From the NCBI GenBank assembly GCA_002314755.1, contig DCHC01000039.1:1-64000 (forward strand): a stretch of DNA of 64,000 nucleotides. The letters run 5' to 3'. The DNA is from Faecalibacterium sp. UBA1762. GTDB lineage: Bacteria; Bacillota; Clostridia; Oscillospirales; Ruminococcaceae. The stretch's first letter is position 1; every line of letters begins with the position of its first letter. Below the pieces are notes generated by a model, which saw only the letters and a list, made by a program, of their open reading frames with translations, had not been told where the DNA came from and did not search any database. Of the stretch, positions 51,074 through 60,715 are shown piece after piece. The translations under genes and the position numbers were made by a program.

Positions 51074-53380
51074 TTACAGAACTTTTTCATCCTTTTTTTT
51101 CAACTTGAGAGTGGGTTCAAGCAGATCGTTTTCGCGCTGGATCCGCTTTTTTTCATCGGACATACGGTTGATCAGCTCTCTCTCTGACAGGTTAAGCATC
51201 TGCTGCAGTCCGGCGGCGTCTTTGTTTTTTATCATATTCTGAAAAGCCCGTGATTCGTACACATCCCGAAAAGCGGATAGGTGCTGGTCGCTGTCGGTCT
51301 GCATTTTTCGGCCGACCTCTTCCGCAGCACCCTTTTGCAGCCCTTTGCTGATGGTACTCACCAGTTTTTCCGCAAGCTGTCTTTTCAGCCCTTCCTCAGA
51401 ATAAGGATCCAGCTTATCGTCCTTCAGGAAAGAACTCAACTGAAGGATGCGGTTTATGACGTCCAGCCGCCGTTGCTGCCGGTCGGAAAGCGGTTTTCCG
51501 GCGTGAGTTTGCTGGTATCGCAGACAGGCGGCAATCAACGAGGAATCCGCCTCCAGCTTGTAGGAATAACCTTCTTTTGGCAGCGATTCATTAAAGGCTG
51601 CCAGCTTTTTTTTCAGACGCTGATATTCCTTGGAATCGTTGGAAAAAACACTGTCGGTTTTGCGCAGATCCTGGAACAGAGAGTCGAACGCTTTGCTGTA
51701 GCTTTTCAGGCTTGCCGCGGGTTTTAAACCATATTCCGGCTGAACCTTGTAAAGATCGGATTTTCCGTTTATATTGATTCGGAGAACATTATGTAAGGCG
51801 TCGTGGGTAACCTCTTTGATAAAATCATAGGTGGAATGCTTGGGATAGGATTCGCCATTCGGCTTGCTGACACAACCGGAATTCATTATTTCTTTTAGGT
51901 CGCGTTTTCCGGTCAGCTTCATCAGGGATTTCATGATAGTCGAAAATTCCGGGCTCGCCGTGGCGGGCATAGAAAGAATTTCCTTGCCACTGAAGCAGAA
52001 ATCCGGCATTCCGGCGTATTTCAATTCCTCCGCAAAAAAACCGGGTTGTTTTTCGGCAATCCACTCGGGGTGATGTGCCCCGAGTACGCACATTCGGTGC
52101 TCTGCTTCGGTCGGGTTTGAACGGAAGTATACCTCCCGGGTTTCTTTCCGTATCTGATCAATCCGTGCTTCTTTTTGCTCCGGGCTGGCGCCGACAGGAA
52201 TTGCCATCTGCTTCTTTTTGGCATTGTTTGCCATTTTATCAAAAAGCCGCACCTTGGTCTGCAGATTATCTGCCCGGCAGGAGCTGATAATGGCGATCGG
52301 CCGAAAGATCTCCTCCGAAATACCGCATTGCTTTATGGGCGAATTCTCTGAAAGATTCTGTATTTTTTGAGCGAGTACTTCTTTTTGCCGGGCAATATTA
52401 TCCAGTACGGTCTGCTTTTTTTCTTCCGGCAGGGATACCTCCCGTCGTATCAGATAGGTCATTTTTCTTGACGCTTCGGTGGCAAAGTGAACGGTCTCAC
52501 TTTTATCAAGTACCTGCTGTTTTTCTTCCTCTGACAATTGAGGATTGTTCTTGAAATATGATTCAATGTTTAGGGAAGTAAATTGCACCTCCAGGTCCTT
52601 GCGGAGCAGATAAAGCTTATTTCTACGCTCTGTAATTTCAAAGGTCTTCTCGGGATGTTTTTCCTCTTCCGCGTTCAAAGAACGTATTTCTGCCTCGTTC
52701 GCAAGATATTCCGGACGGCTGGTGTAGCGGTTTCTTTCTGTCGTATACTCCTGCGGAGAGACCACTTCCATGATAAACTGCCGGCCGTCCAGCGCCATCT
52801 TCTCTTCTTCTTCCAAGGCAGAAAACTGGTGTCTTGCAATCTCCAGGTCTTGCCTTGCAATCGCTTCATCTTTGTTGAGCTGCTCAATACCCTCGCGAAG
52901 ATGACCCAGATTGCGGGTAAGACGCAGTTCACCGGATGGGTTTTCGTAGACGAAGAAGTGTTGGGTACGGATATCCGATTTAAACAGGGGCTCGCCAACG
53001 CTTAATGCACCCTGCTGTGCTTTTTCGTGCAGATAGGCTTTCAGCTCAGGGGATGCGTCCTTAAATTTTTTCAGATTACAGGTAAGCCAGTCAATGCCAT
53101 CCTGCTCCGGTTGGCGGGGATTGGCGTAGCTGCCGTCTTCTTTGCGTTCAATAAAGGCGTAGCTTGATGCATCCTCCAGCCGCTTTAGCTCGGAGGTGAT
53201 TTGTTCATCGGTAAGCTCATCGGACATATCTACCGAGCTGGGTTCGGGAATCTTTTCAACCTTGACCAGCCCCATTGCGTAAGGGTTATCCAAATCAAAA
53301 CCCGCCGACTGTAATAACTTCCCGAATTTTTCAAACCAGACCTCTGCCTGACGCAGCTGTTCTTCGGTATATTTTCCCAT
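51074..53380 (-). CDS. Large charged helix-rich protein of unknown function (768 aa)
   Basis: I do not recognise a family. The 768-residue protein has no signal peptide or membrane helix and is mostly predicted helical and highly charged (for example EEEKMALDGRQF, LNAEEEKHPEKTFEITERRN). A central part (about 430-560) is less charged with GMPDFCFSGKEIL and HSTYDFIKEVTHDALHNVL. Residues 562-651 (SKAFDSLFQDLRKTD, SNDSKEYQRLKKKL, SDRQQRRLDVINRIL) resemble the C-terminal region of the divergent neighbour at 53862. The C-terminus is a coiled coil. Start ATG 53380 follows GGAAAGG. Conserved relatives seem to occur in gut clostridia by my memory of similar sequences; not verified. Confidence 0.7.
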   Translation of the reverse strand: MGKYTEEQLRQAEVWFEKFGKLLQSAGFDLDNPYAMGLVKVEKIPEPSSVDMSDELTDEQITSELKRLEDASSYAFIERKEDGSYANPRQPEQDGIDWLTCNLKKFKDASPELKAYLHEKAQQGALSVGEPLFKSDIRTQHFFVYENPSGELRLTRNLGHLREGIEQLNKDEAIARQDLEIARHQFSALEEEEKMALDGRQFIMEVVSPQEYTTERNRYTSRPEYLANEAEIRSLNAEEEKHPEKTFEITERRNKLYLLRKDLEVQFTSLNIESYFKNNPQLSEEEKQQVLDKSETVHFATEASRKMTYLIRREVSLPEEKKQTVLDNIARQKEVLAQKIQNLSENSPIKQCGISEEIFRPIAIISSCRADNLQTKVRLFDKMANNAKKKQMAIPVGASPEQKEARIDQIRKETREVYFRSNPTEAEHRMCVLGAHHPEWIAEKQPGFFAEELKYAGMPDFCFSGKEILSMPATASPEFSTIMKSLMKLTGKRDLKEIMNSGCVSKPNGESYPKHSTYDFIKEVTHDALHNVLRININGKSDLYKVQPEYGLKPAASLKSYSKAFDSLFQDLRKTDSVFSNDSKEYQRLKKKLAAFNESLPKEGYSYKLEADSSLIAACLRYQQTHAGKPLSDRQQRRLDVINRILQLSSFLKDDKLDPYSEEGLKRQLAEKLVSTISKGLQKGAAEEVGRKMQTDSDQHLSAFRDVYESRAFQNMIKNKDAAGLQQMLNLSERELINRMSDEKKRIQRENDLLEPTLKLKKKDEKVL

Positions 53381-53745
53381 AATGACTAACCTTTCCATAA
53401 CCGCATCGTTGAAACTGCGGGTAGCGTTATGCAGAAACCGGATGTAACACAGTCTTGCAGGACCACTTTAGCAGTCTCATCATAGCATGAAAGACCGACA
53501 GATGCAAGCATAATTCGCAGTTGTGAAAAAATACCAGAAAATTCAGCAAAATTAATGGAAAACGGAGAAGGAAATTGTTCAGCCGAAGGAATAGTACCCA
53601 CCTACGGCGGCGAACAGAGAAAAGCCGTTTCAACGGGCTGAATTTTGGCGAAATTGACTGTTTGGACAAAAAAGTATCTTGCAAAGGGGGTAAAATAGAA
53701 AAATAAGTAGGGAGAAAGACAAAAAAAGTGGACTTTATACCTTAC

Positions 53746-53774
53746 TTGTTAGTTTACTCGGATTTGGGTTAATA
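53746..53774 (+). promoter_or_regulatory. Sigma-A promoter in the 481-base divergent gap
   Basis: TTGTTA (53746-53751), 17 bp, TTAATA (53769-53774), about 88 bases before the start at 53862. The rest of the gap 53381-53861 is AT-rich, with no other gene, and must also hold the promoter of the minus-strand gene. Confidence 0.5.
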
Positions 53775-53861
53775 TTAGCGCATAGGAAGCAAAACGGGAC
53801 AGTATCCCAACCGTTGCAACTGCATTGAAAATTGATAGCTATGAAGCAGGAGGAAAAAACT

Positions 53862-56546
53862 ATGCCCACCCCTGAACTGATAAAGGCCATTTCCGAGATG
53901 AAGGCTGCCGCAAAGGCAGCAAAGGGAACCTTTCGCGATTCTTCAGAGTACAAGGATTTTTACACAAATCTGGAGGCCATGGATGCACTGGCGTCTGCAG
54001 TCGGACAGGGCAGGGAAACCATTGATATCAGTCTGCTTGCCCCTGCGGTTCAGCAGCAGCTGAAGGCGCAGAATCCCGATGTGCAAACGCTGCCGCTGAC
54101 ACAAGAAGCAGTTGAGGATTTGATGGATAAATCCTATGACGCACTGAAAGCGTCAGCTGAAAATTATGTCCACTACAAGATGATGGATCATAGCTTGAAG
54201 CCGCAAAGCGGGGATGTAAAGGCACTGAATGAGGATGATCTGAAAAAGCTTGCTGTGATGGTCAAGGTGTTGGGCAAAAAAAATGTGAGAAATATTATGG
54301 AGCAGCATGACCGTCAGCGGAATGAAAAAGCGGAACAGGCACAGACAGAGGCTGACCGCCTTGAGCTGCCCCAAAATCTGGAGACCAACGGAAAGCAGTT
54401 GACGCAAAGCTTTTATGAGCTGTCCAATTACTCCGGCATGGAAAAGGCTTTTTCCAAGCTTGCCGGGTTGAAGGATGACGAGCTTGCAGGAAAATTAAAA
54501 ACAGAACTGGTCGGGGTGACTGATGCAGCGCAAAAGAACAGAGTGACCCAATTTTTGCTGACCGGCGTGCAGGCAACACGACTGCTGGAAAAATACCGCC
54601 AAAAAGGACAGCTTGTGCCGGAAGAGGCAAACCGATTGAAACAGACATTTGCCAGGCTGAATAAGTTGTCCGGAACCACCCTGCGCGATGATATTGCCGA
54701 GGCGATGAATCAGGTTGAACCCGATACTGCGCAAATTATGACCGATGCTGCCAGGGCATGCGGTATTTTGGCTGCCATCATGCCTGATAAGCTGAGGCAT
54801 GACGCCTGGAAATCAGCGATGGCGGACCAGAAGATGTTCAGCGATATTCAGGACCGTTTTGAAACGGCAAGAGGGGATGTTACCGACGCCGTCGGTTTCT
54901 TGAATTTAAACAGCAAAAGCATTATTGCGGAATATAAGGATTCCTGCAAAGCGGTTCAGTACAGCTTGGGTGCGCTTCGTCAAAAGACCAACGGTGGTAA
55001 AACCGCAGCGGAGTACAAGGAGATGAAAGACCGTGCCAGGGAGCTGAGACATAGACAGGCAGGTTTGGAAGCGAATATCATTATCGTAAAAGATATATTG
55101 GACGGTTCAACGAAAAATCCCTACGCCGAAATGGCAGATTTCAAGAAAAATATAGCGGATTTAAACAACCCTTCCAGTCCTTTTCGTGTAAACGAGGAGA
55201 CGGAGGCACTGCAGGGGGAGTGTGCCAGGCTTGCCGAGCAGGCAAAAAAGGAAAAAGAGGAGCGCACGGAGCTGAGAACCCGGTTGAAGGAGCTGAAGCA
55301 AAAGGGAAAAACTCTTGACGCGGAGCTTTCGCAGTTAAAGAAGGAAACCGGAGAGAAGAACGAGCGCGTTGACGAACTGGAAAAAGAGCGGAATGTGCTG
55401 CGGGAGGAAATCTACCGTTTGGAAAATAAAGCGGATGATATCGAATCGCAGGAGGCAGAGCATAACCAGCAAATTGCACAGCTGCAGGTGGAGATAGATG
55501 AAAAAAATAGGGAACAGATGAAGCAGGTAAACGAATACCTGCAAAAGTATTTTATCAACCGGGTGAAGCATTTGCCCACAAGGGAAGAGACCCAAAAACT
55601 GCTGAACAGGTTACAGAAAAAAATACAAGTTAATATCAACGAAAAACAAAAAGAGCCTGGCTTTGTGGAGAGAATGTATACAGAGCCGGGAAAATACCTG
55701 CAGGAGACCAGACAGGAGTTAAAAAAGCTGCGGGAAGCGAAGGTTGAGCAACCACTCTATACGCGGGATGAAAAGGAAGTGGCAGATGCCGGAAAAGGTC
55801 TGCGGCAAAAGAATGCCGAGCGAAAAAACTTTGAAAAGGTTGCCGAAAGTTATAACACCATGTGTAAGCTGAGCGTAGATAAAAAGCTTGCCTTCCGGAA
55901 AGCGGCTGACAGCGCAAAGGACGCGCGTGCCTATCAAACAGACGGCGAACAGGCCTTGATGACCCAACTAAAAGGCATTGCAAAGCATATGGAGGATAAG
56001 CGTCGGCTGTTTCATACGGATTCCGCTGAGTATTCCGCGCTGAAAAAGGCGCTGAACGACATTGTGACAGAAAAGGATTTTGACAAGCTGATTGCAGACC
56101 CAAAGACCTACGCGCAAGCCTTTGAACCGCAGTTGACCGAAGAGAAGCTACGAAAGCTGCAAAAGGCGGCAAATGATTATCTGACCGCTAAAAACAGCGA
56201 TCCCTCCCGGTACCCCAGCAGTATGCGGCTTTCTCGCCTTGGCTATGCACAGGAGCTAGCAGATATTTGTTCGATATATACCGAGCTAACAACGAAGAAC
56301 CGTACAGATGAGGCAACGACCGATCGGTTTTTGGAAACAAACAGATTTGAGGACAAAAGGAACGAGCTTGAGCCTTATGACCCGGAGCATAAGCTGGAAA
56401 ACAGTATTCGGGCTGCTAATGCCTCTTTTGACAAACAGCTGAAGGCGGACGGAATAGAAGAACTGTTGCACATTGCAAAGCAGGCCGCAGATGCCCAGCC
56501 CGAAAAGCAAGAGGAGATAAAAGCCCCCTCGATCGGTGGAAGATAA
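53862..56546 (+). CDS. Large coiled-coil protein of unknown function (894 aa)
   Basis: No family recognised. The 894-residue protein lacks a signal peptide, membrane helix and any Walker motif. Residues about 443-562 form a long coiled coil (TELRTRLKELKQKGK, LDAELSQLKKETGEK, LREEIYRLENKADD). Residues about 694-800 (ALMTQLKGIAKHMED, FHTDSAEYSALKKALND, then RLSRLGYAQELADICSIY) resemble residues 562-651 of the divergent protein at 51074. The C-terminal tail is Gln/Glu-rich. AGGAGG lies eight bases before ATG 53862. It is 11 bases upstream of the next large gene, so the two are an operon. Confidence 0.75.
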   Translation: MPTPELIKAISEMKAAAKAAKGTFRDSSEYKDFYTNLEAMDALASAVGQGRETIDISLLAPAVQQQLKAQNPDVQTLPLTQEAVEDLMDKSYDALKASAENYVHYKMMDHSLKPQSGDVKALNEDDLKKLAVMVKVLGKKNVRNIMEQHDRQRNEKAEQAQTEADRLELPQNLETNGKQLTQSFYELSNYSGMEKAFSKLAGLKDDELAGKLKTELVGVTDAAQKNRVTQFLLTGVQATRLLEKYRQKGQLVPEEANRLKQTFARLNKLSGTTLRDDIAEAMNQVEPDTAQIMTDAARACGILAAIMPDKLRHDAWKSAMADQKMFSDIQDRFETARGDVTDAVGFLNLNSKSIIAEYKDSCKAVQYSLGALRQKTNGGKTAAEYKEMKDRARELRHRQAGLEANIIIVKDILDGSTKNPYAEMADFKKNIADLNNPSSPFRVNEETEALQGECARLAEQAKKEKEERTELRTRLKELKQKGKTLDAELSQLKKETGEKNERVDELEKERNVLREEIYRLENKADDIESQEAEHNQQIAQLQVEIDEKNREQMKQVNEYLQKYFINRVKHLPTREETQKLLNRLQKKIQVNINEKQKEPGFVERMYTEPGKYLQETRQELKKLREAKVEQPLYTRDEKEVADAGKGLRQKNAERKNFEKVAESYNTMCKLSVDKKLAFRKAADSAKDARAYQTDGEQALMTQLKGIAKHMEDKRRLFHTDSAEYSALKKALNDIVTEKDFDKLIADPKTYAQAFEPQLTEEKLRKLQKAANDYLTAKNSDPSRYPSSMRLSRLGYAQELADICSIYTELTTKNRTDEATTDRFLETNRFEDKRNELEPYDPEHKLENSIRAANASFDKQLKADGIEELLHIAKQAADAQPEKQEEIKAPSIGGR

Positions 56547-56557
56547 GGAGATTTGTC

Positions 56558-59500
56558 ATGAATGAGATGGACGAAAAGTATTTAGAACAGGTGATGCATT
56601 CGCCCGAATTTGAAAAATTCCGGACAATTGCCAATGAACTGGTGGAGGATAACGCATTTCTCAGTCAGGAGACGCAGGCAACGCTGTCCGGCAACGAAGA
56701 AAACCGAAGGAAAGCAAATCTGAAGCCGGTTCAAACCGGCGCTGCGATTGAGGTTACAGGGAAGGATGCAGACGGACGGGATGAGTATCAGGTCAAGCTG
56801 ATGCCTCAGATTGAAGAGCTGTCCGAGCTTTTGAAAAAGAGAGTAGAACAGGAAAGCGAAAGCGGCCCGGATGCGGAAAGGAAGAAAGAGGAAACCGTTC
56901 AGAGAATCCACTCTCTTTCGGAATTCCTTATGCCCGCCTTTGAACAGATTGGCAACTCACTCAGTGAACATGTAGAAGACCATAACGAGGAGATCAAGGA
57001 GTCTATGGGTGCGATTACGACGGCCGTCAGAGGGGTGTCCTCTGTTTTGGCTGTTTTGATCAAACCGGTCGCCGTATGGCAGGCGGATAATATCGCCAAT
57101 GAAATTGCGCCTACCCTTTCCCGGCTGAAAAAGGATCTTGACCCGCAACTGAAAACCATTTCGCAATATGCCAACCATGCAAAACAGTTTCTCAGCCCAG
57201 TGGCTGGCATCATTAAGCCGATGTTCGAGCCGCTCATTAACGCTACAAGCCCGATTTACGATGCTGTCAAGAACAAGATGGAGGACGGTTTTTTTGAGAA
57301 TCAGTCTGTAGCGGAGAATATTGCAGATTTCGGCCCGAGTAAGAATCCTGATCTTCATGCTCTTTGGAAGGACGATATCCGGTTTTCGGAGGAAAAGGAT
57401 ATCCCGCGCGCGAATATGTCACCCGAGGATAAAGAGACTGTCTTTAAAAGCATGAAAACGACTATGACAAAAAAGGATTGCCTGACGCAGCTGAAGGTTA
57501 ACCTGGAGCGGCTTCAGCAGAATCCGAACCATGCTTTTGATTATGTAAACGGAGGCCCGGAAAATATCAATGCTTTGGACCGTCGTGAGAAAGCGCAGAT
57601 CTTCAAAAACCTGAATTATCTGTACTTTCAGTACAATCATCTGTTGAGAGAAGAGGGCCTAACCTTTGACATTGATAACACTTATTATGATGCCGAAGAA
57701 TTCCGTATGGCAGAAAACGGGAAGGATCTGTTCACAATAGTGGGTCACTTTCTGGAGGATACCCTTGATTATGCAGATAACAATCTGAGTGCAATGGTGG
57801 AAAAAGTAAAGTCCGAAACGGAAGACTACAAGCAAGCCGGCATGGAATGCAAAGCCGAATACGATCATTACTTGAACGACTTCGGAAATAAACAGTACGA
57901 CCTCACTTGCGACCATACGCTTCCTGTTATGGAGGAAAACAGGATTATCAAGACACTGGCAGAGAAAAAATGGAAGGTCACCGGTGCGGATATTGCCGAT
58001 TCCCCGGAGCTTTTCATTGACGATGTCAAGGATGGACAGCCGGTTCCCTCCGGTCTTACCATTCTTGAAAATCAGATACTGGCCGATATCGCAAGGGAAA
58101 ATCAGAAATATGAAACGGAAGTATCGGCTTTAACCGCAGAAGTGGATAAGCTATATCAGAAGGGGAAAAAGTCTGCCGATGATTTTATCAGCGGCAAGTA
58201 TGGAAGCGACATTGAGAAATTTAACAAGATCGACGCCTTGCTGAAGGAGAATAAAACCGTTCCCTTTGCTGAGGGTCAGGAGGAGAAGGACTATGCGGAA
58301 AAGCTGCAGGCTTTCCGTGACGAAACCGCTGCCCTTACCAAAGAACAGGAGGAAAAAGCAAAGACCTTTGAGGAAGGTATCAGTAAGGGCGAGGTCGGGG
58401 ACAACTCTCTTCTTGCACAAAACCGGGTCCTTCAGGATGCAATTCGTTTGGTTAACCGGGTGGAGCTGGGTATCGGCGGAAATGATTCCCAGCGGGTCGA
58501 TCTTTTGAAAGACCATCTTGCCGATTTGGATGAGTTGCTCGAAGTCAGAATAACGGATATTATCGAAACAGAGCTGGCAGAGCAGACAAATGGCAAGTAT
58601 ATCGAGCATCTGGAAAAAATATCTGCGGTTCCGGGTATGGAAAATGCAGCGTTTGAGAAGATGAAGGAGATGGTGGATTCTAATCTGAAAACCTTCCAGA
58701 CAATGCTTGCTCCGGAAAATATCGAGAAGGGCTTTGCAGACACAGAGGAGGAAACCTTTGACAACCTGAACCACAAGGGGTTGAAGGACCAGCTTTATAC
58801 GCTTTTCTCCGATAGAAATAAGGCGTTGGCGGATCTGGGTAATGCTTTGGCGTCCGGAAAGCTCTTTCGTGCGACAAATCTTCAGCAGATTAACGGTACA
58901 TTGAACGGCTTTATAGAAGCCACCAAGAATCTGAAAGAGGCCTTTGGTCAGAACGCCTATGACGATGATTTCAGACTGACATTTGATGAGCTGGAAAAGC
59001 TGAAGACGGCACCGTTTAAGGGCATAGGAACCGAAAAGGAGAGAATGGAGGAGCTTCATTCCTATGCCGACACCATGATCCGGAATCAGGAGATTTGCGG
59101 TATAGGTGAAAAATTTGCTAAGGATATCAGGGCGCGTACCCAAAACAAAAAGATCCTTGAATCCTTAACCAAATTTGAGGCTGCGATGGAGGCATTTTCT
59201 GCTGCATTGAAGCCCGTTAAGGAGCCGGTCCGAAAGACTGCAGAGTCTTTTATCAAGTACGATGCTGCGGTAATGGGTCTTCGTCAGGAGGAAGCTGAAC
59301 AGAGGATCTTAAAAACGAACATTGCAGAAAAGTACAGGCAAAATCTACAGAAGATTCACGATAATGCTGCGAAAGAGCAGGATACATCCCTTTATAAAAA
59401 GGAAAACGAGTGGTTAACCAAAAACAGGAAGGAACAGTTTGACGCCATTGTTTATCTGAAGAAGGGGAAGGCTCTTATCGTGGAACAGATCCGACTCCTT

Positions 59501-60508
59501 GAAGGGAGAATGAAGGATCCTTTCTATAAGGAAAAGACAGAATTGGCACTTCTTCAGAAAACCATGGAGAAGAAGGACCGGGAATACAACGAGGAAATCA
59601 AGCGCTACAAGGACAGCCTGAACGCTGCACGGCTGAAAGCTGAGGCTGTGCTTAAAAACAGAAAAGAAATTCGGAACCAGAACATTGAAAAGTTGAACAA
59701 CCGGTTGAATGTGGTAAAAGAAATCCGGACGGACGCAGAAAAGTACGGGAAAAGCCTGAATAAGCTATCCGACAAATCCCGTAAACTGGGAGCGGATAAA
59801 CTGGAGTTTTGTACGGTTTCCCGGACATTTTGGCAGGAAAAAGAAAAGCAGGTTGTGAACAAGCTGAATATCTATGAAAAAGAGACACTGGCAATGATGG
59901 AGCGCATCCTGAAATCCGGTAAGAAATTCGGGTACAATTCGTCCTATTATCGGGAAATGGAGCAAGAAATCCGGGCGTATAAGAAGGATGGCAGCACGGG
60001 AACGAATATGAAGAACTATATGCCCCGGGATCAATGGGAGAATCAAATGGCCCGTGTGATGGAAAAGGTCAGCAGGTATCTTCAGGAACGCGACCGTCCG
60101 GACCACACAAGAAAAAAGACCGATTTGGGACAACAGCGCCTGGACGCCGTAAAAGCGCTCAAGGATATTTACGAGCAGCGAAAGCGTACTTACTTTGCTA
60201 TCGAGGAGGAATATAGAGAGCTGAATCAGCAGAGAAGGAATACTGTGCCCATTAGCTCCAAGATAGAGTACCTTGTTCAGACCGGAATTCAAAAAAACAT
60301 AGATAACCCCATTACAAACAATAAGGGGTTAAGCGCGGATGCGCAAAAGCTGGGCATTCAAACACTGATGATCCAAAACCAGGAAATTCAGGAGCAGGTG
60401 AACCGGAAGAATCTTTCCAAAGCACCCGCCGAGGCAGAAAACGCTTATCAGGATCAACCGACAGAGAAAAAGAAGAACGGTTCCCAGCGTCAGGCAGGCA
60501 TTCACTAA
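56558..60508 (+). CDS. Giant helix-rich protein of unknown function (1316 aa)
   Basis: No family recognised. At 1316 residues it is the largest gene in the window. It is charged and helical almost throughout, with coiled-coil parts toward the C-terminus (about 990-1200: YKKENEWLTKNRKEQFDAIV, KNRKEIRNQNIEKLNNRLN). One hydrophobic stretch at 151-174 (ITTAVRGVSSVLAVLIKPVA) and a Pro-rich amphipathic region near 205-235 could bind or enter membrane. No signal peptide. AAGGAGA precedes ATG 56558. Operon with the 894-residue gene. Followed by two terminator hairpins. Confidence 0.75.
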   Translation: MNEMDEKYLEQVMHSPEFEKFRTIANELVEDNAFLSQETQATLSGNEENRRKANLKPVQTGAAIEVTGKDADGRDEYQVKLMPQIEELSELLKKRVEQESESGPDAERKKEETVQRIHSLSEFLMPAFEQIGNSLSEHVEDHNEEIKESMGAITTAVRGVSSVLAVLIKPVAVWQADNIANEIAPTLSRLKKDLDPQLKTISQYANHAKQFLSPVAGIIKPMFEPLINATSPIYDAVKNKMEDGFFENQSVAENIADFGPSKNPDLHALWKDDIRFSEEKDIPRANMSPEDKETVFKSMKTTMTKKDCLTQLKVNLERLQQNPNHAFDYVNGGPENINALDRREKAQIFKNLNYLYFQYNHLLREEGLTFDIDNTYYDAEEFRMAENGKDLFTIVGHFLEDTLDYADNNLSAMVEKVKSETEDYKQAGMECKAEYDHYLNDFGNKQYDLTCDHTLPVMEENRIIKTLAEKKWKVTGADIADSPELFIDDVKDGQPVPSGLTILENQILADIARENQKYETEVSALTAEVDKLYQKGKKSADDFISGKYGSDIEKFNKIDALLKENKTVPFAEGQEEKDYAEKLQAFRDETAALTKEQEEKAKTFEEGISKGEVGDNSLLAQNRVLQDAIRLVNRVELGIGGNDSQRVDLLKDHLADLDELLEVRITDIIETELAEQTNGKYIEHLEKISAVPGMENAAFEKMKEMVDSNLKTFQTMLAPENIEKGFADTEEETFDNLNHKGLKDQLYTLFSDRNKALADLGNALASGKLFRATNLQQINGTLNGFIEATKNLKEAFGQNAYDDDFRLTFDELEKLKTAPFKGIGTEKERMEELHSYADTMIRNQEICGIGEKFAKDIRARTQNKKILESLTKFEAAMEAFSAALKPVKEPVRKTAESFIKYDAAVMGLRQEEAEQRILKTNIAEKYRQNLQKIHDNAAKEQDTSLYKKENEWLTKNRKEQFDAIVYLKKGKALIVEQIRLLEGRMKDPFYKEKTELALLQKTMEKKDREYNEEIKRYKDSLNAARLKAEAVLKNRKEIRNQNIEKLNNRLNVVKEIRTDAEKYGKSLNKLSDKSRKLGADKLEFCTVSRTFWQEKEKQVVNKLNIYEKETLAMMERILKSGKKFGYNSSYYREMEQEIRAYKKDGSTGTNMKNYMPRDQWENQMARVMEKVSRYLQERDRPDHTRKKTDLGQQRLDAVKALKDIYEQRKRTYFAIEEEYRELNQQRRNTVPISSKIEYLVQTGIQKNIDNPITNNKGLSADAQKLGIQTLMIQNQEIQEQVNRKNLSKAPAEAENAYQDQPTEKKKNGSQRQAGIH

Positions 60509-60539
60509 CGGCAAGCATATATGCTATTTCAGAATGAAA

Positions 60540-60567
60540 GGGGCTGCAGGTTCATGCAGCCCCTTTT
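60540..60567 (+). terminator. Terminator after the giant helix-rich gene
   Basis: GGGGCTGCA (60540-60548) pairs with TGCAGCCCC (60555-60563), 6-nt loop, then TTTT. Confidence 0.8.
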
Positions 60568-60580
60568 GACAAAAAAGGAT

Positions 60581-60634
60581 CCCCGGTGTCTGTGTTTCGG
60601 CTGTTTGCCTGTCACAGCACCGGGGGGCTTTTTT
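60581..60634. terminator. Second, bidirectional terminator in the convergent gap
   Basis: CCCCGGTGTCTGTG pairs with CACAGCACCGGGG (one bulge). It is followed by GGCTTTTTT on the plus strand and by ATCCTTTTTT on the minus strand, so it can stop both converging transcripts. The remaining bases up to 60715 show nothing further. Confidence 0.7.
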
Positions 60635-60715
60635 CAGTTTTCCTGTACAGATATCGGCATGCAATCCGGGTGGTGGAATACTTTTTTTGACCGGATAGCC
60701 TGGCCCTGTCGGCAC

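Noticed and set aside
58151..59143. A 330-codon minus-strand open frame inside the giant helix-rich gene.
   Set aside because: Rich in Leu, Ile, Cys and Phe as expected when a charged helical gene is read backwards; no start signals.
53862..60508. SMC/MukB-like or Rad50-like ATPases, suggested by long coiled coils.
   Set aside because: No Walker A (GxxxxGK[ST]) or ABC signature is present in any of the five proteins.
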